A DNA stretch of 64,000 nt from Laspinema palackyanum D2c (GCF_025370875.1 NZ_JAMXFD010000017.1:1-64000); one strand, 5' to 3'; shown: positions 17,929 to 26,298, counted from the first letter of the stretch. Translations and numbers: made by a program. The notes: a model not told the origin generated them from the letters alone.

Positions 17929-18873
17929 ATGTTAGATTACTACGCTAAAAAGTTTGCCACATTGCGAGTCGATCGCAAGCGGGGTCCTGCTCCCCACAAG
18001 CCTATTCTACTGCTGTCGGTCATCGAACTGATAGAACGGGGCCACATCCGCAAAAACCAGATTGTCCTTGATGCTGAACTGGTTGCCGCCTTCTTGAAAC
18101 TCTGGGGCCAACTCGCCACCACGGACCACCGCTCCGACATCGGTTTGCCGTTCTTCCACCTGCAAGGCGATGGCTTCTGGCACTACCAACCCAAACCCGG
18201 CTACGAGGCTCTCGTCCAGTCCAAAGCCAAAATCCGTTCCGTGGGAGCCATCCGCGAACTGGTCGAATGCGCTTTCCTCGATGATGAACTGTTCCACCTG
18301 CTGCGCCACCCCGTCACCCGCGCTCACCTGGCTCAAGTGCTGATAAATAAGTGGTTCCCCGAGAAAATATCTCAGATTGAAAACTTGCTACAACTTGATG
18401 CGTTCGAGGAGATGACGAGGCGGTTTCGGGAGAGCGGCGGGGAGATTTACCAGCCGGAAGACTTAGAGGACGAGCAGAAAACGATTGTCCGAGATGGGGC
18501 TTTTCGCAAGGTGGTCGTGCAGGTGTATCAACATCGGTGCGCGTTCTGTGGCCTGCAAATCCTCAACTCACTGGGTCAGAATATCGTTGATGGCGCTCAT
18601 ATCAAGCCATTCTCTCGCTTCTACGATGACCGCCTAGATAATGGCCTATCTTTGTGCAAGAACCACCACTGGGCTTTTGATAGGGGCTGGTTTAGCTTGG
18701 AGGACGACTACCGCATCGTCGTGGCGGATGACTTGCGGGAAGAGTCGCCCCACAGCCGACCCATGCGCGAGTTCGAGGGTGAGCGGATTTGGTTGCCCGC
18801 CCAAACAAAATATCGCCCCCGACCCGAGGCGATCGCATGGCATCGCACCCACATCTTTCAGCAGGCCAGTTAG
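17929..18873 (+). CDS. HNH endonuclease, putative restriction type
   Basis: 314 residues. The N-terminal domain begins MLDYYAKKFATLRVDRKRGP, then APHKPILLL, typical of the DNA-binding region of HNH_2-type putative restriction endonucleases (PF13391-like). The C-terminal HNH reads CAFCGLQILNS, then VDGAHIKPFSRFYDDRLDNG, then LSLCKNHHWAFDRG, with two Cys pairs and the catalytic His in GAHI. The start at 17929 has AGAAG in front. Such solitary HNH enzymes are thought to cut modified or foreign DNA. Its final codon overlaps the convergent gene at 18870. Confidence 0.83.
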   Translation: MLDYYAKKFATLRVDRKRGPAPHKPILLLSVIELIERGHIRKNQIVLDAELVAAFLKLWGQLATTDHRSDIGLPFFHLQGDGFWHYQPKPGYEALVQSKAKIRSVGAIRELVECAFLDDELFHLLRHPVTRAHLAQVLINKWFPEKISQIENLLQLDAFEEMTRRFRESGGEIYQPEDLEDEQKTIVRDGAFRKVVVQVYQHRCAFCGLQILNSLGQNIVDGAHIKPFSRFYDDRLDNGLSLCKNHHWAFDRGWFSLEDDYRIVVADDLREESPHSRPMREFEGERIWLPAQTKYRPRPEAIAWHRTHIFQQAS

Positions 18874-19559
18874 GATTGTTCCTCGTCTGCTTCATCCATC
18901 CACAGTTCCTGATAGTTATCCGCCAATTGATAGAGCGGAATCTTGGCGTGGTGGCCGCGACCGGATTTAGGATTGGGGACCGTTGTAACTACCCGAATCA
19001 CTCGTTGACTTTTGAGGCGCGTCAAGGCCGGGGAGACTGTCCGGGAGTCGAGCTTAATCATTTCGGCAATTGTAGCAAGGGTTGCCGTGCCACATTCAAG
19101 CAAAGCCTCCACAATTTGTCTTTGCAAACTCCCCAGCCTCCGACCTGGTTTGATGCTCGGTTTTTCCGAGCGTTCGTAGAGGGCAACCTTTTGTGCCCGT
19201 CGGCCACTTCCTTTGCCATAGTCTGGGTTCGGTATCATCTCCACAACACGAACCAGCCCTTGCCGTTTGAGACGGGTCATCGTACTGTTGATGGGGTTGG
19301 GTTCATGGCCGGTCACTTCAGCCAACTTCGCGGAAGTGGCTTGCCCGCATTGGGCCAACGCCTCTAAGATTTCATCTTGCAGTTCCCCTTGAGGGCGGTA
19401 ATTTTGCTGCTTAAACTGGATGATTTTCAGTTGTTTCAAGCATTGCAATATTTCTGCTTTTATCGCTTCTTTATGGGTTTTTTCTAGGGAAGTTTTCTCC
19501 AAGTCTCGCAGGGATTGGACGGCATGAGCAATCGCGGCTAATTTCTCGGCTGGCTCCAT
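18870..19559 (-). CDS. Tandem winged-helix DNA-binding protein
   Basis: 229 residues with a helical N-terminus and two similar winged-helix domains: ILEALAQCGQATSAKLAEVT (about residues 65-125) and IVEALLECGTATLATIAEMI (about 145-205). Each is followed by a TRLK(R/S)Q recognition helix and a wing (RVVEMIPNP; RVVTTVPNP). The duplication is internal. It looks like a transcription regulator, and it is a second candidate for binding the plasmid's dispersed palindromes. It overlaps the end of the HNH gene by four bases and is followed closely upstream by small genes. Confidence 0.75.
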   Translation of the reverse strand: MEPAEKLAAIAHAVQSLRDLEKTSLEKTHKEAIKAEILQCLKQLKIIQFKQQNYRPQGELQDEILEALAQCGQATSAKLAEVTGHEPNPINSTMTRLKRQGLVRVVEMIPNPDYGKGSGRRAQKVALYERSEKPSIKPGRRLGSLQRQIVEALLECGTATLATIAEMIKLDSRTVSPALTRLKSQRVIRVVTTVPNPKSGRGHHAKIPLYQLADNYQELWMDEADEEQS

Positions 19560-19561
19560 TG

Positions 19562-19981
19562 TTAGTCTTCACCCTCGAACACTAAGCTTAAAAGCACCTG
19601 GTAATCGGCGACGGCATCCGGGTCGGTGCTCATCAGTTGGATCGCAGCTTCCCACCCGACAACTCCATCAATGACTTGCATTTTCGCATTACCAGGAATC
19701 GTGACCAAGCACATCGACTTGCCCAGGGGTTCGAGGTGGATTGCATTGCGCGCAACTTGGACGGTCACCGGGGGCAGGTCTAGTTCATCGGTGGTTACTT
19801 TGACCGGGTTGTACTGGAGAAATTGCACCGCCTCGCTCAGGGGTGGCGTGATTTGTATCCGTTCTCGTCCCGCTTGCTTGACGATTAGGCCAGGATAGAC
19901 GAATTCATCGTGATAAACAGGTTGATTCGCTAATGATTTGACGCGGGTAGCAAACTGCTCAAACTCGGATAAATTAGCCAT
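19562..19981 (-). CDS. Protein of unknown function
   Basis: 139 residues from MANLSEFEQFATRVKSLANQ. The start at 19981 is chosen because it overlaps the preceding gene's stop by eight bases, while the upstream extension of the frame runs inside that gene. A mostly beta-strand pattern is suggested (VYHDEFVYPGLIVKQAGRER; VTVQVARNAIHLEPLG). It is part of a leftward operon with 19974, 20481 and 21076. No named family. Confidence 0.6.
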   Translation of the reverse strand: MANLSEFEQFATRVKSLANQPVYHDEFVYPGLIVKQAGRERIQITPPLSEAVQFLQYNPVKVTTDELDLPPVTVQVARNAIHLEPLGKSMCLVTIPGNAKMQVIDGVVGWEAAIQLMSTDPDAVADYQVLLSLVFEGED

Positions 19982-20477
19982 GATTCTTGTGAAATAACGG
20001 ATGTAATGCGCCGGGTGGAAAACCGTTTTGTTTAAGTTCATGCCCGAACCGATAGTCTTCTTCGAGAATGCCATAAATTTTCGTTTTGAGTGCCATTTCT
20101 CTTAGGAACGACCGAGTGAACACTACGCCGAAATAAGCCACCTCGCCAAGCTCTAAATCAGTCCAGGTGGGTTCAATCACGGCTCCACTTTCATCGACTA
20201 ACCACGCATGAGACACGGCTCTGTCCAAGTCCGTAGAAATCGCATACCCTTCGCAGTAGTGAAAATTTTTGTGTTGGTTTAGCAGTTGGTAGCAGTTTTG
20301 ATAGCAAGCCTTAGTTTTACCGCTGAATTTCGATTTGGTTTGCTTGGTAAATGGAATCCCATAAGCTAATATTAGCGCTTCAGTGCCTTTATATTTGCAA
20401 GGATTACGAGGATACATTCTGGTTATTTCTTCAACTTTTTCTTTGAGAAATTCGGTGAGTCTTTCTAGTTCGCTCAT
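19974..20477 (-). CDS. Cys-His-Asp-type protein, paralogue 1
   Basis: 167 residues. It shares with its two neighbours an ordered set: Cys in CYQNCYQLL, a YCEGYA block, His in SHAWLVDE, an acidic residue before TW (here EPTW), then YFGVVF and a C-terminal helix ending PLFHKN. The order Cys-His-Asp and the spacing fit a papain/transglutaminase-like fold. Here the Asp position is Glu. Related YCEGYA...HAW...D.TW proteins occur in phages and plasmids without known function. Enzymatic activity is inference. Confidence 0.65.
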   Translation of the reverse strand: MSELERLTEFLKEKVEEITRMYPRNPCKYKGTEALILAYGIPFTKQTKSKFSGKTKACYQNCYQLLNQHKNFHYCEGYAISTDLDRAVSHAWLVDESGAVIEPTWTDLELGEVAYFGVVFTRSFLREMALKTKIYGILEEDYRFGHELKQNGFPPGALHPLFHKNHG

Positions 20478-20480
20478 AAT

Positions 20481-20999
20481 TTAGCTTTGATGAAACTTGG
20501 GGTGGCGAGATACATTTGAAAATCCATGACGATGGATGAAAAAATCTTGCAAATAATCACTAGCTAGAATGCCATAACATCCGGTTTTTTCTACGTTTGC
20601 TTTAACAAAATCAGATTCGAGCGCTATGCCAAAATAGCCAGTTATTACAGGTTTCCAAGTTAGGTCATGGACTTGACCATTTTCGCCTATGAGCCAACTA
20701 TGTATCAACGGTGTAGATACTCCTTCAGCCAGGGCATAGCCTTCACAGTAAATCAGCGAGGGGTCAGCTAACAGTCTTTCGTAACAAGTTTGGAAACTAT
20801 CCTTTTTCAATGTTTGGAACCCGATGGGCACGCACTCTCCAAAGGAGCAGCCGTACTCTAGTACCAAACCTTCGCTAGAAGGAAATGTACTTTGGTCTGG
20901 GTTACGCGGTCTGCTTTGGTGAATCGCTTCGACAGCTTGAAGATAATTGACAATTTGACTAATCAAGTTGATATCACTCGGGGCAGATTTTAAAGACAT
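20481..20999 (-). CDS. Cys-His-Asp-type protein, paralogue 2
   Basis: 172 residues and the fullest of three tandem paralogues. N-terminal helix INLISQIVNYLQAVEAIHQ, then SSEGLVLEYG, FQTCYERLL (Cys), YCEGYALAEG, IHSWLI (His), HDLTW (Asp) and YFGIALESDF. Identity with the third copy is high across these blocks. Three copies in a row suggest either variable substrate specificity or dosage. Function unknown; a transglutaminase- or papain-like fold is my inference from the triad order. Confidence 0.65.
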   Translation of the reverse strand: MSLKSAPSDINLISQIVNYLQAVEAIHQSRPRNPDQSTFPSSEGLVLEYGCSFGECVPIGFQTLKKDSFQTCYERLLADPSLIYCEGYALAEGVSTPLIHSWLIGENGQVHDLTWKPVITGYFGIALESDFVKANVEKTGCYGILASDYLQDFFIHRHGFSNVSRHPKFHQS

Positions 21000-21075
21000 T
21001 TGAGTTCAATTCTCCGATATAGTTTTGACGAAATTAGTCAGTTAATTGGCTAATTTGATTCTGGATTTTTTTCAT

Positions 21076-21480
21076 TTAACTTTGATGAAACTGACGAGCT
21101 AGTGCATGGATTGGAAACCCATTCCGATGCAACGCAAAGTCTAACCTAAAATCGCTGGCGAGGATGCCATGAGATTTAGTTTGCGCTACCGTGTTCAGGA
21201 CAAACTTACGTTCTAACTCAACCCCAAAGTAAGCGTTTTTTCCGGGCTTCCAAGTTGGGTCATGCACCTGGCCTTGTTCGCAGACTAGCCAAGCATGAAG
21301 CACTGGTAAAACCAGACCGTTGCAGATGGCATATCCTTCGCAATAAGTCAAGCTATCATCTTCCAATATCCAATCATAGCAAGTTTGGAAGCATTTTCCC
21401 TTCATTCCCCGTACCTGAGTCGGAACTTGTTGACTAAAAGAGCGACCATAGCGCAATACCAAACTTTCGCTTGACATCAT
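21076..21480 (-). CDS. Cys-His-Asp-type protein, paralogue 3, start unclear
   Basis: 134 residues from the first ATG. It keeps FQTCYDWIL, YCEGYAICNG, LHAWLV, HDPTW and YFGVELER. Upstream of the ATG the same frame stays open and encodes LTQQIVGYLKAVHQVYRD, clearly homologous to the N-terminal helix of paralogue 2, yet no ATG, GTG or TTG is available there before an in-frame stop. Either a rare start codon is used, translation restarts after the upstream gene, or the original start was lost. The catalytic-looking residues are intact. Confidence 0.6.
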   Translation of the reverse strand: MMSSESLVLRYGRSFSQQVPTQVRGMKGKCFQTCYDWILEDDSLTYCEGYAICNGLVLPVLHAWLVCEQGQVHDPTWKPGKNAYFGVELERKFVLNTVAQTKSHGILASDFRLDFALHRNGFPIHALARQFHQS

Positions 21481-21559
21481 TTTAGGCTCACCTCGGTCAG
21501 CATCCCGATAAACCTGATGGACCGCTTTGAGGTAGCCAACAATTTGCTGGGTCAGGGTG

Positions 21560-21796
21560 TTACTGATTTGAGTTATACTGCGACAAAACCAGATTATCTA
21601 TCAGGTCAATGGCGTGTTGATAGGCAGACAGTTCTCCTTGATATTTAGCTTGCAATTCTGGGTTATCTTTAGCAAATTTAATCCGATTTTGACAGCGTTG
21701 AATCTGGATGTTTAGCTCAGTTTTTACATTGTCTATCAACGGCAAAACTGCCTGGTGATTTTCCTGCTCAAACCATCGCATTTCCGGTCTCATCAT
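21560..21796 (-). CDS. Small helical protein of unknown function
   Basis: 78 residues, predicted almost entirely helical (NIQIQRCQNRIKFAKDNPEL; YQGELSAYQHAIDLIDNL). It starts the leftward group that includes the three Cys-His-Asp paralogues, and its 3' end overlaps the conserved N-terminal coding remnant of paralogue 3. No family is recognised. It faces the divergent ATPase gene at 21853. Confidence 0.55.
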   Translation of the reverse strand: MMRPEMRWFEQENHQAVLPLIDNVKTELNIQIQRCQNRIKFAKDNPELQAKYQGELSAYQHAIDLIDNLVLSQYNSNQ

Positions 21797-21852
21797 CTAG
21801 CTATTATTCCCGATATCATAACCAGCGTATGCTATCATATCACAGACCCCTA

Positions 21853-22785
21853 ATGAGCACAGCAATGACCCCAATTAGTCGGCTAGGGTTGACCCATTTC
21901 AAATCATTCCAGAACCAGCAGATTGAGTTGAAGGCGCTGACGGTACTCTCTGGACTGAACAATACCGGCAAATCCTGCGTGCTGCAATCGCTGCTTTTGC
22001 TCCGTCAATCCTATCGTGCCGGGTTGCTCCCTGGGGTTGGTCTTGAACTCAATGGCGAGTTAGTCAACATTGGCACGGGTCGCGATGCGCTGTGTGAGCA
22101 AGCTTTGGAAGATAGTCTAGGGTTCGAGTTGGTTGATGAACAGGGTATTCATCGATGGGAATTCGGCTATAGTCCATCGGTGGATGTGTTGAGTTTGCTC
22201 TCGGGTCCTGATGGGTCTGGCTATGGTGCAAGTTTGTTTAGCGACGGGTTTCGTTATGTTGGTCCCGAAGGTCACGCTACTGGGCCACTCACCGGCGAAA
22301 TTGGCACCTTGCGACTGCGGCATCCATCGGTAGAATCCCTTGACTTGGAATTGCAAGCTCGGGCATGGTTGGCCGAAATCAGTCCCCACGACAGCACGAA
22401 CTCCCGCGTTTGGGCAATAGTTGTGGCAGTGCTGGCTTTGGCTCCCGGGTCGTTGCTGTTGGCCGAACATCCCGAGACTGGGCTGCATTCCAAGGCTCAA
22501 GTCAGGTTGGGTGAGTTGTTCTCGTTGGCCGCCAGTGCCGGAATCCAAGTGGTCCTAGAAACTCACAGCGACCACCTGCTGAACGGGATTCGCCTCGCCG
22601 TTCATGGCGGCAGATTGGCACCGGATGATGTGCAGATTAACTTCCTGAGTCTGAATCCGCAACAATTGACTGAAGTGGCCTCGCCTCGTATTGACCGCAA
22701 TGGACGGATTGACCAGTTCCCCGATGGATTCTTTGACACTTGGAGCAAGAGTTTGGATGGCTTGCTTGAACCAGCGGTGCGATAA
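21853..22785 (+). CDS. OLD/SMC-like AAA ATPase (DUF3696-like)
   Basis: About 310 residues. N-terminal strand LTHFKSFQNQQIEL is followed by Walker A LSGLNNTGKSCVLQSLLLL. The C-terminal half holds LLLAEHPETGLHSKAQ (Walker B with D-loop) and VVLETHSDHLLNGIRLAVHGG (H-loop), the hallmark of AAA_15/AAA_21 and DUF3696 ATPases. No TOPRIM nuclease domain follows. Family members partner with nucleases or DUF262 proteins in defence cassettes, and a DUF262 gene converges on it (24-bp gap). Starts at 21829, 21853 or 21865 are possible; none has a strong ribosome binding site. Confidence 0.78.
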   Translation: MSTAMTPISRLGLTHFKSFQNQQIELKALTVLSGLNNTGKSCVLQSLLLLRQSYRAGLLPGVGLELNGELVNIGTGRDALCEQALEDSLGFELVDEQGIHRWEFGYSPSVDVLSLLSGPDGSGYGASLFSDGFRYVGPEGHATGPLTGEIGTLRLRHPSVESLDLELQARAWLAEISPHDSTNSRVWAIVVAVLALAPGSLLLAEHPETGLHSKAQVRLGELFSLAASAGIQVVLETHSDHLLNGIRLAVHGGRLAPDDVQINFLSLNPQQLTEVASPRIDRNGRIDQFPDGFFDTWSKSLDGLLEPAVR

Positions 22786-22808
22786 GCCGTGGAGATGCTC
22801 AGACTCTG

Positions 22809-23336
22809 TTAGGAATTAAACCGCTCAAAAAAGTCTCGGCGGTCTTCTTCCGTTGTGTCTGGGTTAAATTGAACCACCCGAACGCTTCGTCTTCTAAACT
22901 TTCTCTGCAAGGCGTTTGATAGACTGGCAAACTGAACTCCATTTAACTGGGTGAGTTTGCTCAGATTACAGAGGGTCAGTTGATTGTTGACAAACCGGGC
23001 TAACGTTTGGAGTCGCTGGCTGCCATCTATCATTTCTAGCTTTCTATCATCTTGGTCATTCTCTGACCAAACTTCGCTCACATAAATGCCAGTAATGGAA
23101 AACCCTAGAAAAATAAACTCAATAAAGTTAGACTGATGCTCTTCATCCCACCTCATGCCTTTGTGCGGGTCTGGGATAAACAGTTCATTGCTATTGTCGT
23201 CAATTCCAGTTAAATATTTGTCAACCAGCACCTCAATCGGATACTCGCGAGTTGTGTAGTTAATCTGTTTTTGCTCTTGCCGAATCTGTTGTTCAGCTAA
23301 ATTCATCTTTTCTAAAGTGACCGAGGCTTCAGACAT
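22809..23336 (-). CDS. Short DUF262 (ParB/Srx-fold) protein
   Basis: 175 residues, the same length as the DUF262 protein at 14598 but only distantly similar. It contains YPIEVLVDKYLTG, then KLEMIDGSQRLQTLARFV, the family's I-D-G-x-Q-R signature. It ends at FFERFNS, again exactly at the motif where full-length DUF262 proteins continue with GG. No remainder of the family is visible downstream. Convergent with the AAA ATPase; a two-gene defence module is possible but unproven. Confidence 0.74.
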   Translation of the reverse strand: MSEASVTLEKMNLAEQQIRQEQKQINYTTREYPIEVLVDKYLTGIDDNSNELFIPDPHKGMRWDEEHQSNFIEFIFLGFSITGIYVSEVWSENDQDDRKLEMIDGSQRLQTLARFVNNQLTLCNLSKLTQLNGVQFASLSNALQRKFRRRSVRVVQFNPDTTEEDRRDFFERFNS

Positions 23337-23574
23337 ATTTACTTGATTAAACTAAAAAAACTAGAATATACCGCTAAATGCAGCAATAAGTTTGGAAACT
23401 CTCATGCTGCTGTGCGTTGAGTTCCATTTTAAACTATACCGGAATAAGCACTTTATCGCTACATAATGTACGAGGGTGTGCCGGTGTTGGAGGCGAGCGC
23501 AACATTCCCCAGTTTCCTATCGATGGGTTACACCGAGACCAACTGCTGACGAACTGGCTCGGTGGTGATTCAGC

Positions 23575-23596
23575 AAACTGCAAAGCGTTACAGTTG
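23575..23596. promoter_or_regulatory. Dispersed palindrome copy
   Basis: AAACTGCAAAG then CGTTACAGTTG. It overlaps the stop codon of the DUF6794 gene, so at this site an operator role for that gene is unlikely. Confidence 0.5.
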
Positions 23597-23938
23597 CTGC
23601 AATTTTTGCCAGAACTGGCCCAGCAAAAAACTCGACATCCCATCCGGGTGCGTGATGTTTAAACCTTGCAAAGATTGAGTCAGTGGATTCACCCGCCACA
23701 ATTCCCAGTTATTACGGAGCCAGAGTGCCAAGCCCAGATGCTGTGAGGCCAAAAACTCTGCTTGGGTCATGGCCCGAGCTTCTTCGATAAAGTCGGGGTG
23801 TAGCATCTTTTCTAGTTCGGCAATCGCCTCCTCGATGCTGGACGGAATGAATAGACCTGTGGGCGAGTAGGTCGGGTTAATCTGTTGCTTCGGGTCTGTG
23901 GGTTCGGGAGTCACTCCAATCGGTAAGTCCATGCTCAT
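23588..23938 (-). CDS. DUF6794-like protein
   Basis: About 116 residues from MSMDLPIGVTPE. The helical pattern PSSIEEAIAELEKML, then LALWLRNNWELWR and GLNITHPDGMSSFLLGQFWQ, matches the DUF6794 pattern of a pair of helices around an N-W-x-L-W and a HPDxMS motif. Function is unknown for the family. A slightly longer start at 23956 is possible. It lies alone between the DUF262 gene and a methyltransferase, reading leftward. Confidence 0.6.
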   Translation of the reverse strand: MSMDLPIGVTPEPTDPKQQINPTYSPTGLFIPSSIEEAIAELEKMLHPDFIEEARAMTQAEFLASQHLGLALWLRNNWELWRVNPLTQSLQGLNITHPDGMSSFLLGQFWQKLQQL

Positions 23939-24049
23939 GCGATGCGATCGCCTCATTCATTTTTATCCAGTTTTCCCCAACTCGTGCCACTCTTCCTCGT
24001 ATCCGGGATATCTACGGTAAACGAGGAATTCGCCCTTAGAATCCCAAGT

Positions 24050-25000
24050 TTAGTTAGGCTTCCACGCAATAAGAGTACGATGACGTGGATCGCTAGGTAC
24101 GGTTATTTTATGGGTCAATCCCACGGCTTCTATTTCAGCTTCCATATCTAGGGTATAGTATTCATCCGACCAAGGTTCGGTGCTTTTCATCAGAGTAAAC
24201 AGCACGGGTGGCAAGTTCTGGATGACCGCAGACTTCGGGTTGTTATCTACCACCGCTAAACATCCGCCTTTTCGTAACAGCCGAAACGACTCTTTCAAGA
24301 TAGCTTTAGTGGCATGATGGGGCAATTCATGGGTAACAAATTGCAGGGTTATCAAATCAAAACTCTGCGAGGGCAAGTTCGTGTTTTCGGCTCGTTCATG
24401 TATCCATTGAGAAATTTCGTGATGCTCATCAAGGGTTTGAGCTACGGCCAACATATAGGGAGACAAGTCCAATCCCACCGTTCGAGGTGCTTTGTCCTGT
24501 TTGTTTTGATAATAGCGATGTAGCGTTAAAGTAGAAAGTCCGATTGAGCAGCCAATGTCCAGGATATCTGCAACTTGTTTCGGGCCATATTCCCCTAGAA
24601 CTTGGTGGAAACTACCGCGCAGCCGGTCTTGTGCCACCTGCCAGCTAATCGGTTCTTTCGGCCATACTCTAAGCGCCATTGCATAGGTCGCGGATGCGGC
24701 TTCAAATGCAGCCTCCCAACAGAGATTACCTTGGTTATAGGCGTGGAAAGGCACTTGATAATAGCTAGGATAGGTTACGGTGGAATTCGTGATTGTAGCG
24801 AGTAAGTTCTTGGCTTCAGATGCCTCTAAATCTGAATAGTTCTTACGCCAGGGAATGCCATTTTTTTCGGCAGTCTTGATGATAACTTGGCGGGCTTGTT
24901 GCTTCATCAGCCAATAAATAGGCTTAGTCTGAATCAAAAGGTTGACAAACTGGGAGAGCAGGTCACCACCTGCCCAATCTGGTTTAAGTTTTCTGGTCAT
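24050..25000 (-). CDS. Class I SAM-dependent methyltransferase
   Basis: 316 residues. A helical N-terminal 130 residues is followed by the SAM-binding core: VADILDIGCSIGLSTLTLHR (motif I), TVGLDLSPYMLAVAQ (acidic motif II), then FDLITLQFVTHELPHHATKA and LLRKGGCLAVVDNNPKSA. Substrate cannot be inferred. The ATG at 25000 is preferred to the TTG two codons earlier. The upstream side is the 0.5-kb partition-locus control region; the gene converges on nothing close. Confidence 0.8.
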   Translation of the reverse strand: MTRKLKPDWAGGDLLSQFVNLLIQTKPIYWLMKQQARQVIIKTAEKNGIPWRKNYSDLEASEAKNLLATITNSTVTYPSYYQVPFHAYNQGNLCWEAAFEAASATYAMALRVWPKEPISWQVAQDRLRGSFHQVLGEYGPKQVADILDIGCSIGLSTLTLHRYYQNKQDKAPRTVGLDLSPYMLAVAQTLDEHHEISQWIHERAENTNLPSQSFDLITLQFVTHELPHHATKAILKESFRLLRKGGCLAVVDNNPKSAVIQNLPPVLFTLMKSTEPWSDEYYTLDMEAEIEAVGLTHKITVPSDPRHRTLIAWKPN

Positions 25001-25506
25001 TCTCAAAATAGCCAGTCAGAACATTTTTTATTTTAAGAGGCAGGGGTCTACTTGCTCCGCTTTTATCTGCGGCAATCTCCACTGTAGTTGAACAGATGCG
25101 ATCGCCTACGGAATAACTGCACTCTGGCGTTTCCCTCATCCAAGCGATGAGACTGGGGTGGGGTTGTCTGGGGGAATGGGGTACTACGACAAGGAGGAAC
25201 CGTTCAATCGGCTGCTGATTCTAACGATGGCGGATAAGAACACATGGGCGATCGCATCTAACTCGGCAGGGCTTCACTCAAATAAGCCCCCGGTCATTTC
25301 GCCCCACCGCTCCCAGAACTAGCCAATATCAGATAGCTTATCCGAAATTTCTCGTTTATAATTGGACCCGAGCAACCCAACAAACTCATTTCGGACCTGT
25401 CCCATTCCGTCTCTGAACCAATCGAAAACTGATCGGATAACGTTATCCGATCCGAGACAAATCGAGTACGATAAAGCCAAGATTAGTTTTTATTCGCTAC
25501 AGCACT
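25001..25506. promoter_or_regulatory. Control region upstream of parAB
   Basis: A 506-bp gene-free stretch. It contains a degenerate SDR copy at 25098-25123, the degenerate inverted motif GATAGCTTATCCGA near 25332-25345 and a perfect 22-bp palindrome at 25431-25452. The parA promoter and possibly the centromere-like site lie here. Confidence 0.55.
25431..25452. promoter_or_regulatory. Perfect 22-bp palindrome before parA
   Basis: GATCGGATAAC followed directly by its complement GTTATCCGATC. It ends 54 bp ahead of the parA start codon. A perfect 22-bp palindrome at this place is the expected position for a partition-operon operator or a parS site; which one cannot be told from sequence. Confidence 0.75.
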
Positions 25507-26298
25507 ATGCCATCAGTTAGACTCGCTATTCTCAGCAACGCCGGAGGCAGCGGCAAGACCACCTTGAGCATTCATCTCGCCTACGAACTAGCCCGTCGTG
25601 GCGCAACGGTAGCGCTGATTGACCTCGACCCTCAAGGTTCGTTGAGCTTGTTTTGCGGATTGTCCCCAGCGGCCCCAGAGGAGTCCACAGCAGCGGTGCT
25701 CCGAGAAGAGTTTGAGGGTGATTGGCCGTTAGTTCAGTGCTGGCCCGAACAAGTTCAAGGGGTCGAATTGTGTCCCGGAGGATTGGTGCTGACCCAGACC
25801 ACCCACGAAATTGCTCTGCATCCGAGGGGGTCGTACTTGCTGGCCGATCGCCTAGTCGATTACCCGCTACCCCATGATTGCCTGATATTCGATTGCCCTG
25901 CCACCTTGGGACCCTTGCCGATGTTGGCGTTGGCCGCTTGCACTCATATTCTCGTGCCGGTCCAACTGCAACCGAAATCGATTCAGGGTTCCTCGAAATT
26001 ACTGGAGTGGCTCTATTTGATGAAGAGGCAGTTGCGGTTACAGCCCGAGCCGCAGATACTGGGATTTGTCCCGAACCAGTCCGACCAGAAACGAGCGGCT
26101 CAAAGGCAAATTTTAGAATCCTTGCCGGAAACCCTGGGCAAAATCAATATCAAGTGTTTCCCGCCAGTGAGGGACTCAGCGGAGTTCGTGAATGCCAGTG
26201 CCGTGGGTTTGCCATTGCCCTTGCATCGACCCTCTCATCCAGCCCGCAAAGATTTCGATGAAGTTGCCAAAGCTGTCCACAAGCTGATTGGAGGTTAG
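25507..26298 (+). CDS. parA: ParA-family partition ATPase
   Basis: 263 residues. Walker A region LSNAGGSGKTTLSIHLAYEL, switch I LIDLDPQGSLSLFCG, and LIFDCPATLGPLPMLAL (Walker B region) identify the ParA/Soj family that moves plasmids by nucleoid-bound ATP cycling. The usual signature Lys at the start of the deviant Walker A (KGGxGKT) is Ala here (AGGSGKT), a difference that could affect dimer formation. No N-terminal helix-turn-helix is present, so it is the short type Ib-like or chromosomal-like form. The parB start follows two bases after its stop codon. Confidence 0.9.
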   Translation: MPSVRLAILSNAGGSGKTTLSIHLAYELARRGATVALIDLDPQGSLSLFCGLSPAAPEESTAAVLREEFEGDWPLVQCWPEQVQGVELCPGGLVLTQTTHEIALHPRGSYLLADRLVDYPLPHDCLIFDCPATLGPLPMLALAACTHILVPVQLQPKSIQGSSKLLEWLYLMKRQLRLQPEPQILGFVPNQSDQKRAAQRQILESLPETLGKINIKCFPPVRDSAEFVNASAVGLPLPLHRPSHPARKDFDEVAKAVHKLIGG

